NCBI GenBank assembly: GCA_003557085.1 | Contig: PWPR01000115.1 | Location: 1-16,074 of the forward strand | Direction of reading: 5' to 3' | Length of the DNA: 16,074 nt | DNA from: Clostridia bacterium | GTDB lineage: Bacteria; Bacillota; UBA994; PWPR01 | Shown: positions 1 to 7,439 of the stretch, piece after piece | Position numbering within the stretch: the first letter of the stretch is position 1 | How the letters are laid out: every line of letters starts with the position of its first letter | The notes under the pieces: generated by a model | Database searches by the model: none | The model's input: only the letters and a program-made list of their open reading frames with translations | Told to the model about the DNA's origin: nothing | Made by a program: the position numbers and the translations under genes

Positions 1-90
1 AGCAGATTTAGCTTTCTAAATATTTTCTCAATCGCATTAAATGTTAGCAATATCACTATTCTCATAATGAACTTATCAAAATACTTTAAC

Positions 91-119
91 TTGACAAAGT
101 CATGAATCTAAACTATATT
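91..119 (+). promoter_or_regulatory. Sigma-A type promoter for the 52-aa Cys-rich gene
   Basis: TTGACA at 91-96 and TATATT at 114-119 are separated by exactly 17 bases, a near-consensus vegetative promoter. Transcription would start near 126, just before the Shine-Dalgarno sequence at 131-140 (TGGAGGTGAT). The transcript probably runs on through the exported helical protein gene to the terminator at 811-844. Confidence 0.75.
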
Positions 120-143
120 TGAGTAAGTAATGGAGGTGATATT

Positions 144-302
144 ATGGCAAAAGCAAATTGTATAAGAATTGAAGAAAACAACGCCATCTGTCCTTGTAAA
201 AATACAGGATGTGAGAACCATAGTATTTGTTGTGAATGTGTAGCACATCACAAAAAAAGTGAGAGTTATCCAGCATGTTTGCGCTATGAGAACACTGAGT
301 AG
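144..302 (+). CDS. Small cysteine-rich protein, DUF6485-like (52 aa)
   Basis: This short frame starts at ATG 144, a few bases after an excellent Shine-Dalgarno sequence (GGAGGTGAT, 132-140) and a near-consensus promoter, and stops at TAG 300-302. The product has eight cysteines (6, 16, 18, 23, 29, 30, 32, 45) in a CPC...C...CCEC...HH...C pattern. That pattern resembles the small DUF6485 proteins of anaerobic Firmicutes and other anaerobes, which carry a CxCxxxxC...CCECVxxHR...PxC core; the family assignment is from memory of that pattern. The spacing of Cys and His suggests metal binding, probably zinc or an Fe-S cluster, but this is inferred and the family has no known function. There is no signal peptide, so the protein should be cytoplasmic. 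At 52 residues it is somewhat short for the family. The antisense frame over 142-333 is a shadow of this gene. Confidence 0.8.
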   Translation: MAKANCIRIEENNAICPCKNTGCENHSICCECVAHHKKSESYPACLRYENTE

Positions 303-369
303 AACTTTGCCACATATCTGTCACACAAATCATCTATACTAAAATCAGTATACAGAAAGGATGATTATT

Positions 370-792
370 GTGAAGAAAATTTTAGCTTTAATTGCAGTTA
401 TGAGCCTACTAGTAGTAGGTGGAGCTATGGCAGGTTCAAGTGACAACTTAAGAGTCTCTAATTGGGGGCCCTTTGGCAGAGGAATGACTCATATGGCTAA
501 TCTTAGCGAATCTTCTCTTGAAGAAATAACAGAACTCAAGGGGACTTTTTGTCAAAGTGGAACTAGCATGATTGATGCTCTTAAAGACGAAGGACTTTAT
601 GAAACTTGGAAGAGCAATATTCTAGAAACTTTTGAAGAGCAAATTGCTAATCAGATTGAACAAGGTCAATTATCCCCAGAAGAGGCACAGCAAATACTAA
701 ACTCTCTTGCAGAGAGAATAGATGAGGGTCCTCCATTTGGCTTTGGTCATATTATGGGCAGAGGAAACCGCATGAGAAGAGCCACAAACTAA
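370..792 (+). CDS. Small exported helical protein, unknown function (140 aa)
   Basis: The N-terminus (MKKILALIAVMSLLVVGGAMAG) is a signal peptide with an AMA-type cleavage site. The mature part is acidic and helical. Its segment EEQIANQIEQGQLSPEEAQQ followed by ILNSLAERI matches the helical pattern 'GxLTxEQAxxxxxxLxxRI' common in small secreted Firmicute proteins, including DUF2680-like ones. The tail is rich in Gly, Arg and Met (MGRGNRMRR). It contains a single Cys and no catalytic motif, so I assign no function. I chose GTG 370 as the start because the Shine-Dalgarno AGAAAGG (354-360) lies 9 bases before it, whereas the alternative ATG at 361 touches the Shine-Dalgarno directly. A possible -10 box, TATACT, lies at 335-340 without a clear -35. 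No terminator separates the gene from the DUF6485-like gene 67 bases upstream, so they may share a transcript. Confidence 0.75.
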   Translation: MKKILALIAVMSLLVVGGAMAGSSDNLRVSNWGPFGRGMTHMANLSESSLEEITELKGTFCQSGTSMIDALKDEGLYETWKSNILETFEEQIANQIEQGQLSPEEAQQILNSLAERIDEGPPFGFGHIMGRGNRMRRATN

Positions 793-810
793 TTATACAG
801 GTATTAATTA

Positions 811-844
811 AGTTGCAAAACCACATGGTTTTGCAACTTTTTTT
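811..844 (+). terminator. Rho-independent terminator
   Basis: A perfect 12-bp stem (AGTTGCAAAACC at 811-822 with its complement at 827-838), a 4-base loop and a six-T run at 839-844 follow the helical protein gene by 18 bases. It ends that gene and insulates the spermidine leader. Confidence 0.93.
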
Positions 845-1290
845 ATGTGTAATAAAATTTTACTTGCATTAACTAATTATTTTAGTTATCATTTAGTTGC
901 TAAAGAGGTAGAAGAGCCTTTTAAAGTGGAGAATATACTTCACAAGCAAAAACTTTTGACTATCTTAATTATATTAAGATTTAGCCATACGGACAGCTGG
1001 TCAAAATGCCGCTTGGCAACTTTGTTGCCTTATTGATTGAGTCAAACTCAACTTCAAAGTTGGTTACTAAAAACCGTAAAATACTGTGCTAATGCACATA
1101 TCACTTGTGAAAATCAATAAGAGTATTAAAAGTGAAATTTTTGCTATATAAACTCTGAAACCTCTACACTCAAATGTATATTATATATATTGTATACCTA
1201 TTTAGTAGATATGACTCAAGTGATTCAAGCGAATAGCGCTATTTTCACTTGAGCTTTTTTTATTGAAGAAAATTAGAAGGAGTATAAGCT
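845..1290 (+). other. Gene-free region: probable 5' leader of the spermidine operon
   Basis: No credible gene lies between the terminator at 811-844 and speD. A 63-codon frame at 845-1036 begins on the terminator tail, has no Shine-Dalgarno and resembles nothing. Hairpins seen on the + strand are: ATCTTAAT 962-969 with ATTAAGAT 973-980; GGCAAC 1015-1020 with GTTGCC 1024-1029; TTGAGT 1037-1042 with ACTCAA 1046-1051; CAACT 1049-1053 with AGTTG 1058-1062; and TGTGC 1085-1089 with GCACA 1094-1098. Then comes an AT-rich stretch (about 1140-1210) and a terminator at 1215-1261. A TTGACT sits at 956-961 but has no good -10 partner at the right distance, so the promoter is not located. The third and fourth hairpins overlap and exclude each other. 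I recognise no known riboswitch or T-box consensus here. Confidence 0.45.
1215..1261 (+). terminator. Terminator or attenuator in the spe leader
   Basis: CTCAAGTGA (1215-1223) pairs with TCACTTGAG (1245-1253), followed by C and seven T residues (1255-1261). The loop contains a smaller hairpin (AGCG with CGCT). It lies about 30 bases before the speD start, with no gene between it and the previous terminator, so it is more likely to control speD expression than to end an upstream gene. The sequence TCACTTG at 1101-1107 could pair with CAAGTGA at 1217-1223. AGTGAAA at 1131-1137 could pair with TTTCACT at 1243-1249. Either pairing could act as an antiterminator; both are inferred. Confidence 0.75.
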
Positions 1291-2124
1291 ATGACAAACA
1301 AGTTAAAATTGTATGGGTTTAACAACCTAACTAAATCATTAAGTTTCAACATTTACGATGTCTGCTATGCAAAGAGTAGGAAAGACCAAGAAGATTATAT
1401 CGCTTATATTGATGAACAATATAATGCAGATAGATTGACCAATATTCTTTGTGAGGTTACAGAAATAATAGGCGCTCATGTTCTAAATGTTTCAAAGCAG
1501 GACTATGACCCTCAAGGTGCTTCTGTAACTATCTTAATAGCAGAAGAACCTATTATACCTTTGGCTAGTGAAACTGTCGTTGGGCACCTTGATAAAAGTC
1601 ATGTGACAGTTCACACATATCCAGAATATCATCCTGAGACATCGATTGCTACTTTCAGAGTTGATATTGATGTTTCAACATGTGGAAAAATCACACCCCT
1701 ATCTGCACTTAACTTTCTAATTGGGTGCTTTGACTCAGATATAATTACGATGGATTATAGGGTTAGAGGATTTACAAGAGAAATGTCTGGAGAGAAAGTT
1801 TATATAGATCATAAAATAACTTCTATTCAAGACTATATTGAGAAAGCAACATTAGAGGATTATGATGCGGTAGATATAAATGTCTATCAAGCTAACTTGT
1901 TTCACACAAAAATGCTCATAAAAGAACTAAATCTAGGTAATTATTTGTTTAACATAGATCCAAAAGAGTTAGCTCCAAAGGCTAGGCTAGAAATAGCAGA
2001 TAATTTAAGAAAAGAAATGATTGAAATATTTTCAAGTGATAATGTCTACAGCAAAGGGGGTCTTCTAAAGGATGAAGATGGACCAGAGAAGGATGCCGAT
2101 ATATCAGGCACTAGAGAATCTTAA
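1291..2124 (+). CDS. speD: S-adenosylmethionine decarboxylase proenzyme, E. coli (class 1A) type
   Basis: SpeD removes CO2 from SAM to give decarboxylated SAM, the aminopropyl donor for spermidine. The 277 residues match E. coli SpeD (264 aa) nearly end to end, for example GFNNLTKSLSF, QDYDPQGASVTIL, HLDKSHVTVHTYPE and DYRVRGFTREM. The proenzyme should cleave itself between Lys102 and Ser103 in the KSH motif, leaving a pyruvoyl group on the alpha chain. Cys131 in the STCG motif corresponds to the catalytic cysteine. The start at ATG 1291 follows AGAAGGAG (1274-1281). The C-terminus is longer than in E. coli and the last 53 bases overlap speA, suggesting translational coupling. This long proteobacterial-type form differs from the short SpeH type typical of Bacillus. 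Expression may be governed by the leader terminator just upstream. Confidence 0.95.
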   Translation: MTNKLKLYGFNNLTKSLSFNIYDVCYAKSRKDQEDYIAYIDEQYNADRLTNILCEVTEIIGAHVLNVSKQDYDPQGASVTILIAEEPIIPLASETVVGHLDKSHVTVHTYPEYHPETSIATFRVDIDVSTCGKITPLSALNFLIGCFDSDIITMDYRVRGFTREMSGEKVYIDHKITSIQDYIEKATLEDYDAVDINVYQANLFHTKMLIKELNLGNYLFNIDPKELAPKARLEIADNLRKEMIEIFSSDNVYSKGGLLKDEDGPEKDADISGTRES

Positions 2125-3529
2125 GACAAAAAGGATTGTTCCTTTTGATGTTCCTGGGCACAAAAGAGGTAAAGGTAATCCTGACTTAACCAACTTTCTT
2201 GGCGAAAAATGTTTAGCAGTAGATGTGAATTCTATGAAACCGTTAGATAATCTTTGTCACCCTACATCTGTCATAAAAGAAGCAGAGGAGTTAATAGCGG
2301 ATGCTTTTGGAGCTGCTAGCGCTTTTCTAATGGTAGGAGGGACAACCTCATCTGTGCAGACAATGATTTTAGCATCCTGCAAACCAGGTGATAAAATAAT
2401 TTTGCCAAGAAATGTTCATAGAAGTGTTATAAATGCTTTAGTTTTAGGTGGTGCTACACCCATCTATGTTAACCCTCAATACAATGAAGAACTAGGCCTT
2501 GCATTAGGAATGAATGTAGATGATATCAAAAAAACTATTGACGCTCATTCAGATGCTAAAGCAATTTTTGTTAACAATCCTACATATTATGGCATATGCT
2601 CTAATCTTAAAGAAATAATTAACTATGCGCATAGTAAAAACATTTTAGTTTTAGCAGATGAAGCACATGGCACTCATTTATATTTTCATAATGCACTTCC
2701 AGGAGCAGCTATTAAGCTTGGAGCTGACATGGCTGCAGTTAGTATGCATAAGTCAGGAGGGTCTTTAACTCAAAGCTCTGTCCTACTTTTAGGAAAACAA
2801 GTGGAGCAAAGTTATGTGAGACAAATTATTAACCTGACACAAACTACCAGTGGCTCATACTTACTACTTTCAAGTTTAGATATATCTAGAAAGAATTTAG
2901 CTCTTAATGGTAGCAATATTTTCTCAAAAGTTATTAATATGACTGAATATGCAAGACAAGAGATTAATAACATTGGAGGTTATTATGCCTTTTCAAAAGA
3001 GTTAATCAATAGTGATTCTGTTTATGATTTTGACCAAACTAAATTGATTGTTAATACCTTAGGAATTGGATTAACTGGGCATGAAGTTTATGACTATATG
3101 CGAGATGAGTACGATATTCAAATTGAGTTTGGAGATCTGGGTAATATATTAGCATATATCTCAGTGGGTGATAGGCATCTAGATCTTGAAAGATTAGTAG
3201 GGGCTTTGGCAGAAATTAAAAGACGGCATCAGAAGTCTAGAATTTTTATGCCACCTTTTGCGGGCTACATGAATCCTGAGGTCATATTAAGTCCTCAGAA
3301 AGCTTTTTACTCCAAAAAGGAGTCTGTGAAACTTGAAGAGAGTATTGGTAAAGTCTCTGGAGAATATCTAATGTGCTATCCTCCTGGGATCCCTATTATC
3401 TCTCCTGGGGAGTTAATCTCCAAGGATATTGTAGAAACAATAAAATATGAGAAATCCATTGGAGCACAAATCACTGGCACTCAAGACATGAACGTTAACT
3501 ATATTAATATTATTAAGGAGGTACTCTAA
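2072..3529 (+). CDS. speA: Orn/Lys/Arg decarboxylase family enzyme, probably biosynthetic arginine decarboxylase
   Basis: This fold-type I PLP decarboxylase has 485 residues, like Bacillus-type SpeA (about 490). Visible landmarks are VPGHKRG (27-33), the GGTTSS loop (89-94), DEAHG (196-200) and SMHKSGGSLTQ with the PLP lysine at 227. A smaller C-terminal domain follows, with the conserved PPGIPIISPGE stretch. The family also contains lysine and ornithine decarboxylases, and sequence alone does not settle the substrate. The agmatinase gene two positions downstream argues for arginine to agmatine. ATG 2072 follows AGGGGG (2055-2060) by 11 bases; ATG 2078 and ATG 2093 are in-frame alternatives. 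The start lies inside speD. The stop overlaps the speE start in a TAATG junction. Confidence 0.88.
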   Translation: MKMDQRRMPIYQALENLKTKRIVPFDVPGHKRGKGNPDLTNFLGEKCLAVDVNSMKPLDNLCHPTSVIKEAEELIADAFGAASAFLMVGGTTSSVQTMILASCKPGDKIILPRNVHRSVINALVLGGATPIYVNPQYNEELGLALGMNVDDIKKTIDAHSDAKAIFVNNPTYYGICSNLKEIINYAHSKNILVLADEAHGTHLYFHNALPGAAIKLGADMAAVSMHKSGGSLTQSSVLLLGKQVEQSYVRQIINLTQTTSGSYLLLSSLDISRKNLALNGSNIFSKVINMTEYARQEINNIGGYYAFSKELINSDSVYDFDQTKLIVNTLGIGLTGHEVYDYMRDEYDIQIEFGDLGNILAYISVGDRHLDLERLVGALAEIKRRHQKSRIFMPPFAGYMNPEVILSPQKAFYSKKESVKLEESIGKVSGEYLMCYPPGIPIISPGELISKDIVETIKYEKSIGAQITGTQDMNVNYINIIKEVL

Positions 3530-4386
3530 TGAGTTTACATTTGTGGTATACAGAAGAGCACTCAAAGAATGTTAGATTTTCAATTAAGGTTAGTGAGCAC
3601 TTATTTTCTGGAGTAAGCGAGTTTCAAAAAATTGATGTTTTCGATTCAATTGAGTTCGGTAGGTTTTTAACAATAGATGGTTTAATGATGCTTACAGAAA
3701 AGGACGAGTTTATTTATCATGAAACAATTGTACATACTCCAATGGCTGTTCACCCAGATCCTAAGAATATTCTGGTTATAGGTGCTGGAGATGGCGGAGT
3801 TATCAGAGAGTTAACACGATATGATATAGTAGAAAACATTGATTTAGTTGAAATAGATGAAATGGTCATAGAAGCGTCTAAGAAGTATTTGCCTCAGACA
3901 GCATGTAAATTTGATGACCAAAGAGTAAATGTTTATATCCAAGATGGCTTAAAATATGTTCGTACAAAAAATAATGAGTACGACTTGATTATAGTTGACT
4001 CTACTGACCCTATTGGACCAGGAGAAGGTCTTTTTACTAGAGAGTTTTATGGCAACTGTTTCAAAGCTCTTAAAGATGATGGTATTATGGTTAATCAACA
4101 TGAAAGCCCTTTTTACAATGACACAAAATTAGCAATGCAAAGAGCACATAAAAGAATTAAAGAATCCTTTCCAATTGCAAAGGTTTATCAAGCTCATATA
4201 CCAACTTATCCATCTGGTTATTGGCTTTTTGGATTTGCCTCAAAAAACTATGACCCTATCGAAGACATTAACAAGTCTAAGTGGAGCAAACTTGGTCTAA
4301 CTACAAAGTATTATAATTTAGATTTACATATTGGCTCATTTGCTTTACCTAACTATGTTAAAGAGTTATTAAATCAAAATGAATAA
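3529..4386 (+). CDS. speE: Spermidine synthase (polyamine aminopropyltransferase)
   Basis: SpeE moves the aminopropyl group from decarboxylated SAM to putrescine, giving spermidine and methylthioadenosine. The 285-residue protein has the family layout: an N-terminal beta domain (about 1-60) with the E-x-x-x-H segment EFIYHET, then a Rossmann domain. The Rossmann domain carries the Gly-rich motif GAGDGG (85-90), the acidic VEID (107-110) that binds the donor, and DSTDPIGP (157-164) with the catalytic Asp157. The length is normal. ATG 3529 shares a base with the speA stop and follows a perfect AAGGAGGT (3515-3522) at a spacing of 6. The start codon of speB overlaps its end by 8 bases. Confidence 0.96.
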   Translation: MSLHLWYTEEHSKNVRFSIKVSEHLFSGVSEFQKIDVFDSIEFGRFLTIDGLMMLTEKDEFIYHETIVHTPMAVHPDPKNILVIGAGDGGVIRELTRYDIVENIDLVEIDEMVIEASKKYLPQTACKFDDQRVNVYIQDGLKYVRTKNNEYDLIIVDSTDPIGPGEGLFTREFYGNCFKALKDDGIMVNQHESPFYNDTKLAMQRAHKRIKESFPIAKVYQAHIPTYPSGYWLFGFASKNYDPIEDINKSKWSKLGLTTKYYNLDLHIGSFALPNYVKELLNQNE

Positions 4387-5224
4387 TAAAGTATTAACTT
4401 ATTTGGGATGTGATGCCCAGTTCAATGAAGCTTCTACTGTGGTTTTTGGAGCACCTTTTGATTCTACAACATCTTTTAGACCAGGAACTAGATTTGCTAG
4501 CACAAATATTAGAACTGAATCATGGGGACTTGAAACATTTAGCCCTAAACAAGAAAGAGATTTAGCGGATTATAATATTTTTGATGCAGGTGATCTAGAA
4601 CTACCTTTAGGAAATACTCAAAAGTCTTTGGCAATAATTGAAGAATTTTCTGAGGAAATTTTAGTGACAATGAAGAAATTAGTGATGATAGGTGGTGAAC
4701 ACCTAGTAACGCTAGGTGCTGTTAGAGCCGCCATAAAGCATTATCCTGACTTACATATTATTCACTTTGATGCTCATGCTGATTTGAGAGATACTTACAT
4801 GGATGAAAAACTTTCTCATGCAACTGTACTAAGACGCTGTTGGGAGCTTGTAGGTGATAATAGGATTTATCAATTTGGTATCAGGTCTGGTAGCAAAGAT
4901 GAACTAAAATGGGCTCAAGATCATGTGAAAACCCAAATGTTTAATCTTAATGGTATCGAGGAAGTGATACATGATTTAAAGGAAATACCCATATATTTAA
5001 CAGTTGACCTTGATGTTTTAGATCCTTCAGTATTTCCTGGAACAGGTACACCTGAGCCAGGTGGGGTGACTTTTAATGAACTTCATGAAAAACTATTAAA
5101 AATGGATAAACTGAATATCATAGGTTGTGACATTAATGAGCTTTCGCCACATTATGATCAAACAGGTGCATCTACAGCAGTTGCTGCTAAAATTTTAAGA
5201 GAGCTTTTGCTAATATTACAATAA
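4379..5224 (+). CDS. speB: Agmatinase (agmatine ureohydrolase)
   Basis: A member of the arginase/agmatinase family, 281 residues, predicted to split agmatine into putrescine and urea with a binuclear manganese centre. All six metal ligands are visible: His108 in GGEH, Asp131, His133 and Asp135 in HFDAHAD, and Asp210 and Asp212 in VDLDVLDP. TPEPGG (224-229) is also conserved. Related functions are arginase, formiminoglutamase and guanidinobutyrase. The neighbours speA and speE make agmatinase by far the best reading. ATG 4379 lies within the end of speE and has only a weak Shine-Dalgarno, so translation probably depends on ribosomes finishing speE. It is the last gene of the operon and is followed at once by a terminator. 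Confidence 0.94.
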   Translation: MNNKVLTYLGCDAQFNEASTVVFGAPFDSTTSFRPGTRFASTNIRTESWGLETFSPKQERDLADYNIFDAGDLELPLGNTQKSLAIIEEFSEEILVTMKKLVMIGGEHLVTLGAVRAAIKHYPDLHIIHFDAHADLRDTYMDEKLSHATVLRRCWELVGDNRIYQFGIRSGSKDELKWAQDHVKTQMFNLNGIEEVIHDLKEIPIYLTVDLDVLDPSVFPGTGTPEPGGVTFNELHEKLLKMDKLNIIGCDINELSPHYDQTGASTAVAAKILRELLLILQ

Positions 5225-5264
5225 AAAAACTTCTATAAGAGTTAAATCTTAAAGAAGTTTTTTT
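5224..5264. terminator. Bidirectional terminator between speB and a convergent GGDEF gene
   Basis: A long hairpin pairs 5224-5234 (five A, then ACTTCT) with 5253-5263. An inner stem TAAGA 5236-5240 with TCTTA 5247-5251 continues it across one A:A mismatch. It has a T run on the + side and an A run on the - side. It begins at the last base of the speB stop codon and overlaps the - strand GGDEF stop codon (5263-5265), so it can end both convergent transcripts. Confidence 0.85.
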
Positions 5265-7314
5265 AATCATTTGCAAGCTCAATCCTTGCTCTCCCATTTT
5301 CTTTGGCTAAATAAAGTGCATTATCAGCTTTCTTAAATATATAGTCAGCTGAATCAAAGTCTCCTATATTTCCCATAGCGATTCCAATGCTGACAGTCAG
5401 CTTCACAGTAAAGTCTTCTATTCTTATCTCCATGTCACTAACATTTTTAAGAAAATAATTTGCCTTTTGAACCACAAATCTTTCACTTTGGCTCAAAATC
5501 AGTACAGCAAATTCTTCCCCACCTATCCTAGCAATAAACTCGCAATCAGTAAAAACTGTCTTTGCCAAATTAGCAATTTCAATTAAGCAAATGTTACCAA
5601 TTGAGTGTCCATATCTATCATTTATTTTCTTAAAATGATCAATGTCAAAGATTAGCAATGCTATTGAGTCAGCTTTAGATTTGTTCTCAAGGATGTTGAC
5701 TAAAGTATTATTATAGTATCTCCAGTTGTATAAGCCAGTTAGTTGATCTTTGACTGAAAGATTCCTTAGTTCCTTTGCTTGAAGAGAGTTTTTTATAGCT
5801 ATTGCAGCATATGAAGCTATAATAGAAATAATCTCTGTGTCATCCATTGAAAAGCTATTTGTCTTATAAGTCTGGAAATTCATTATGCCTAAGATTTCGT
5901 CCTGGACTTTCAAGGGTACTATAATTATTGATTTAGGAGATTCTGGATCGCCATAGACTTCATACTTATCAACATATAAGTCATATTCTTCTTCCACGTC
6001 ATTAATTACAATGGGAGAGTTATTCTCTAAAACCCAAGTTGCTAGATATTTTTTATTAAATCTATCTAACTTATATGGCTCTATCTTTACTCCTTTATTA
6101 TTTACATACACATAGTTTATTTCTTCTTCTACAAGACCAAGCACTAAGTTATATGACTCATAGTAATTTTTCATATGCTCATATATTGAGTCAAATATTT
6201 CACTGACTGAGTTAAGAGTATTTATCTCTTTACCTATTTCTGATAAAAACTTTAGCTGCTCTAGTTTTCTTATATTACTTTCTTCTCTTACAGCATTAAT
6301 GCTCTTATGTTCTCGCTCCTTAGCCAACTCTCTTTGATAATACTCATATGTTTTTTGGTTTTCGTAAGCTTGCTTATAGTCCTCTAAAAGTTCATAATAT
6401 TTTGCAAGGTTTCTATGGTATGAAGCTAAAAGAGAGTTGCTTTTGGATTCTTGCACTATCTCTTTAGTTTCTTTTACAAGTCTCTGAGCTAAATCTAACT
6501 TGTTGCCCTCTAAATATCTCTCTATCAGTAGCACTGTTAATTCTGAAGCGTAACTATTAATCCCATTATTATATAGCATGACAATCGTTTCTTCTAAATA
6601 CTCACAAGCTCTATCTAAATTGCCATTAACATACTCAATTAAACTTAATCCACGCCTTATATCTACCATGACCATAATATCTTGAAAAGATTTATTGATT
6701 TCCTCTGCTTTTAGATATACTTCTTTTGCAGCTTCATAATCTTCAAGCTTTATATATGTATCGCCTAAATTTGCTAAACTATATAGGATAATCATATTAT
6801 CACCAGTAATTTCTCCATACTCTAGCGATGTTCTAAAGCTACTCAAACTTTCTTCAAACAAGCCAACATCTAAACTAATAACACCATAATTTATAGTTAA
6901 TTTTGCATATAAATGTGGCAAATTTAACTCTTTTGCTAGTTTAAGACCTTTCTGGCTATATTTAGCAGCTTTTTTATAATTATTTATGACTTCTGAATAA
7001 TAATATACAAACGCATTGTATAGATTTGCTAAAATCTCTTTTTTTACACCATGCTGAGTGCAGATACTCTCTGCCAGTTCTATAGTTTCAATTGCTTTTT
7101 TAGATTCTCCAGAATAGCAATACAAGGTGCCTAAAACCCTATAAGCTTCTGCTAAACCATCGTAATACTTAATAGATCTAGCTTTACTAGCATTATTTAT
7201 GGCTTTCTTTATAAGAGAATTGATATCCACATCTGTAGCATTTCTCATTTCATACACTTCTTCATTAATCTCATTAATTCTTTCCTGCATTTTGACCAGG
7301 GTTTTATCCTCCAT
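5263..7314 (-). CDS. TPR-GAF-GGDEF protein, putative diguanylate cyclase (paralogue 1)
   Basis: Cytosolic protein of 683 residues with no signal peptide or membrane segment. Tetratricopeptide-like helical repeats fill about 30-330. A short charged helix (about 328-365) joins them to a GAF domain (about 370-515) and a C-terminal GGDEF domain (about 522-680). The catalytic domain looks active: Asp557 in FDIDHFKKIND, GGEEF at 598-602, and ADNALYLAKENGRAR near the end. The RxxD inhibitory site is absent (TDCE at that position). Asn574 replaces the Asp that contacts guanine in PleD (Asp344). TPR plus GAF suggests that binding of a protein or small ligand controls second-messenger synthesis. ATG 7314 follows GGGAGGTG by 6 bases. 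A sigma-A promoter lies upstream (7353-7381), so the gene is transcribed on its own. It is homologous along its length to the proteins at 10946-13009 and 13066-15117. Confidence 0.9.
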   Translation of the reverse strand: MEDKTLVKMQERINEINEEVYEMRNATDVDINSLIKKAINNASKARSIKYYDGLAEAYRVLGTLYCYSGESKKAIETIELAESICTQHGVKKEILANLYNAFVYYYSEVINNYKKAAKYSQKGLKLAKELNLPHLYAKLTINYGVISLDVGLFEESLSSFRTSLEYGEITGDNMIILYSLANLGDTYIKLEDYEAAKEVYLKAEEINKSFQDIMVMVDIRRGLSLIEYVNGNLDRACEYLEETIVMLYNNGINSYASELTVLLIERYLEGNKLDLAQRLVKETKEIVQESKSNSLLASYHRNLAKYYELLEDYKQAYENQKTYEYYQRELAKEREHKSINAVREESNIRKLEQLKFLSEIGKEINTLNSVSEIFDSIYEHMKNYYESYNLVLGLVEEEINYVYVNNKGVKIEPYKLDRFNKKYLATWVLENNSPIVINDVEEEYDLYVDKYEVYGDPESPKSIIIVPLKVQDEILGIMNFQTYKTNSFSMDDTEIISIIASYAAIAIKNSLQAKELRNLSVKDQLTGLYNWRYYNNTLVNILENKSKADSIALLIFDIDHFKKINDRYGHSIGNICLIEIANLAKTVFTDCEFIARIGGEEFAVLILSQSERFVVQKANYFLKNVSDMEIRIEDFTVKLTVSIGIAMGNIGDFDSADYIFKKADNALYLAKENGRARIELAND

Positions 7315-7352
7315 TTAAGGCACCTCCCAAAGTTAAGATGTTAAATTAATCC

Positions 7353-7381
7353 AATATGTATTAATTCAACAGCATTGTCAA
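7353..7381 (-). promoter_or_regulatory. Sigma-A type promoter for GGDEF paralogue 1
   Basis: On the - strand TTGACA (7381-7376) is followed after 17 bases by CATATT (7358-7353). Transcription would start near 7346, about 30 bases before the start codon. It also lies downstream of the terminator of the acidic lipoprotein gene, giving the GGDEF gene its own unit. Confidence 0.65.
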
Positions 7382-7400
7382 AATACCTTTAGAAAGAACC

Positions 7401-7430
7401 AAAAAAAAACCTAGCCAAAGGCTAGGTTTT
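7401..7430 (-). terminator. Rho-independent terminator of the acidic lipoprotein gene
   Basis: A perfect 11-bp stem (7406-7416 with 7420-7430, core CCTAGCC/GGCTAGG) with loop AAA. A run of A residues at 7401-7409 reads as a U tail on the - strand. It lies 10 bases after the lipoprotein stop. Confidence 0.93.
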
Positions 7431-7439
7431 ATGTTTATA

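Noticed and set aside
6..21. ATTTAG/CTAAAT hairpin as the terminator of an upstream gene
   Set aside because: Only six A/T-rich pairs and no clean T run; it cannot be told from chance in AT-rich DNA.
142..333. 63-codon - strand frame
   Set aside because: It lies opposite the Cys-rich gene, which has a promoter, a strong Shine-Dalgarno and a patterned product; the - strand frame has none of these.
845..1036. 63-codon frame downstream of the first terminator
   Set aside because: It begins on the terminator's T tail, has no Shine-Dalgarno, resembles no protein family and lies in a hairpin-rich leader.
1092..1151. 19-codon frame as a leader peptide for attenuation of the spe operon
   Set aside because: No Shine-Dalgarno before its ATG and no run of regulatory codons such as Arg or Met.
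845..1290. Known riboswitch (SAM, c-di-GMP, guanidine) or T-box before speD
   Set aside because: None of the conserved core sequences that I know for these classes could be found. The leader is reported as unclassified.
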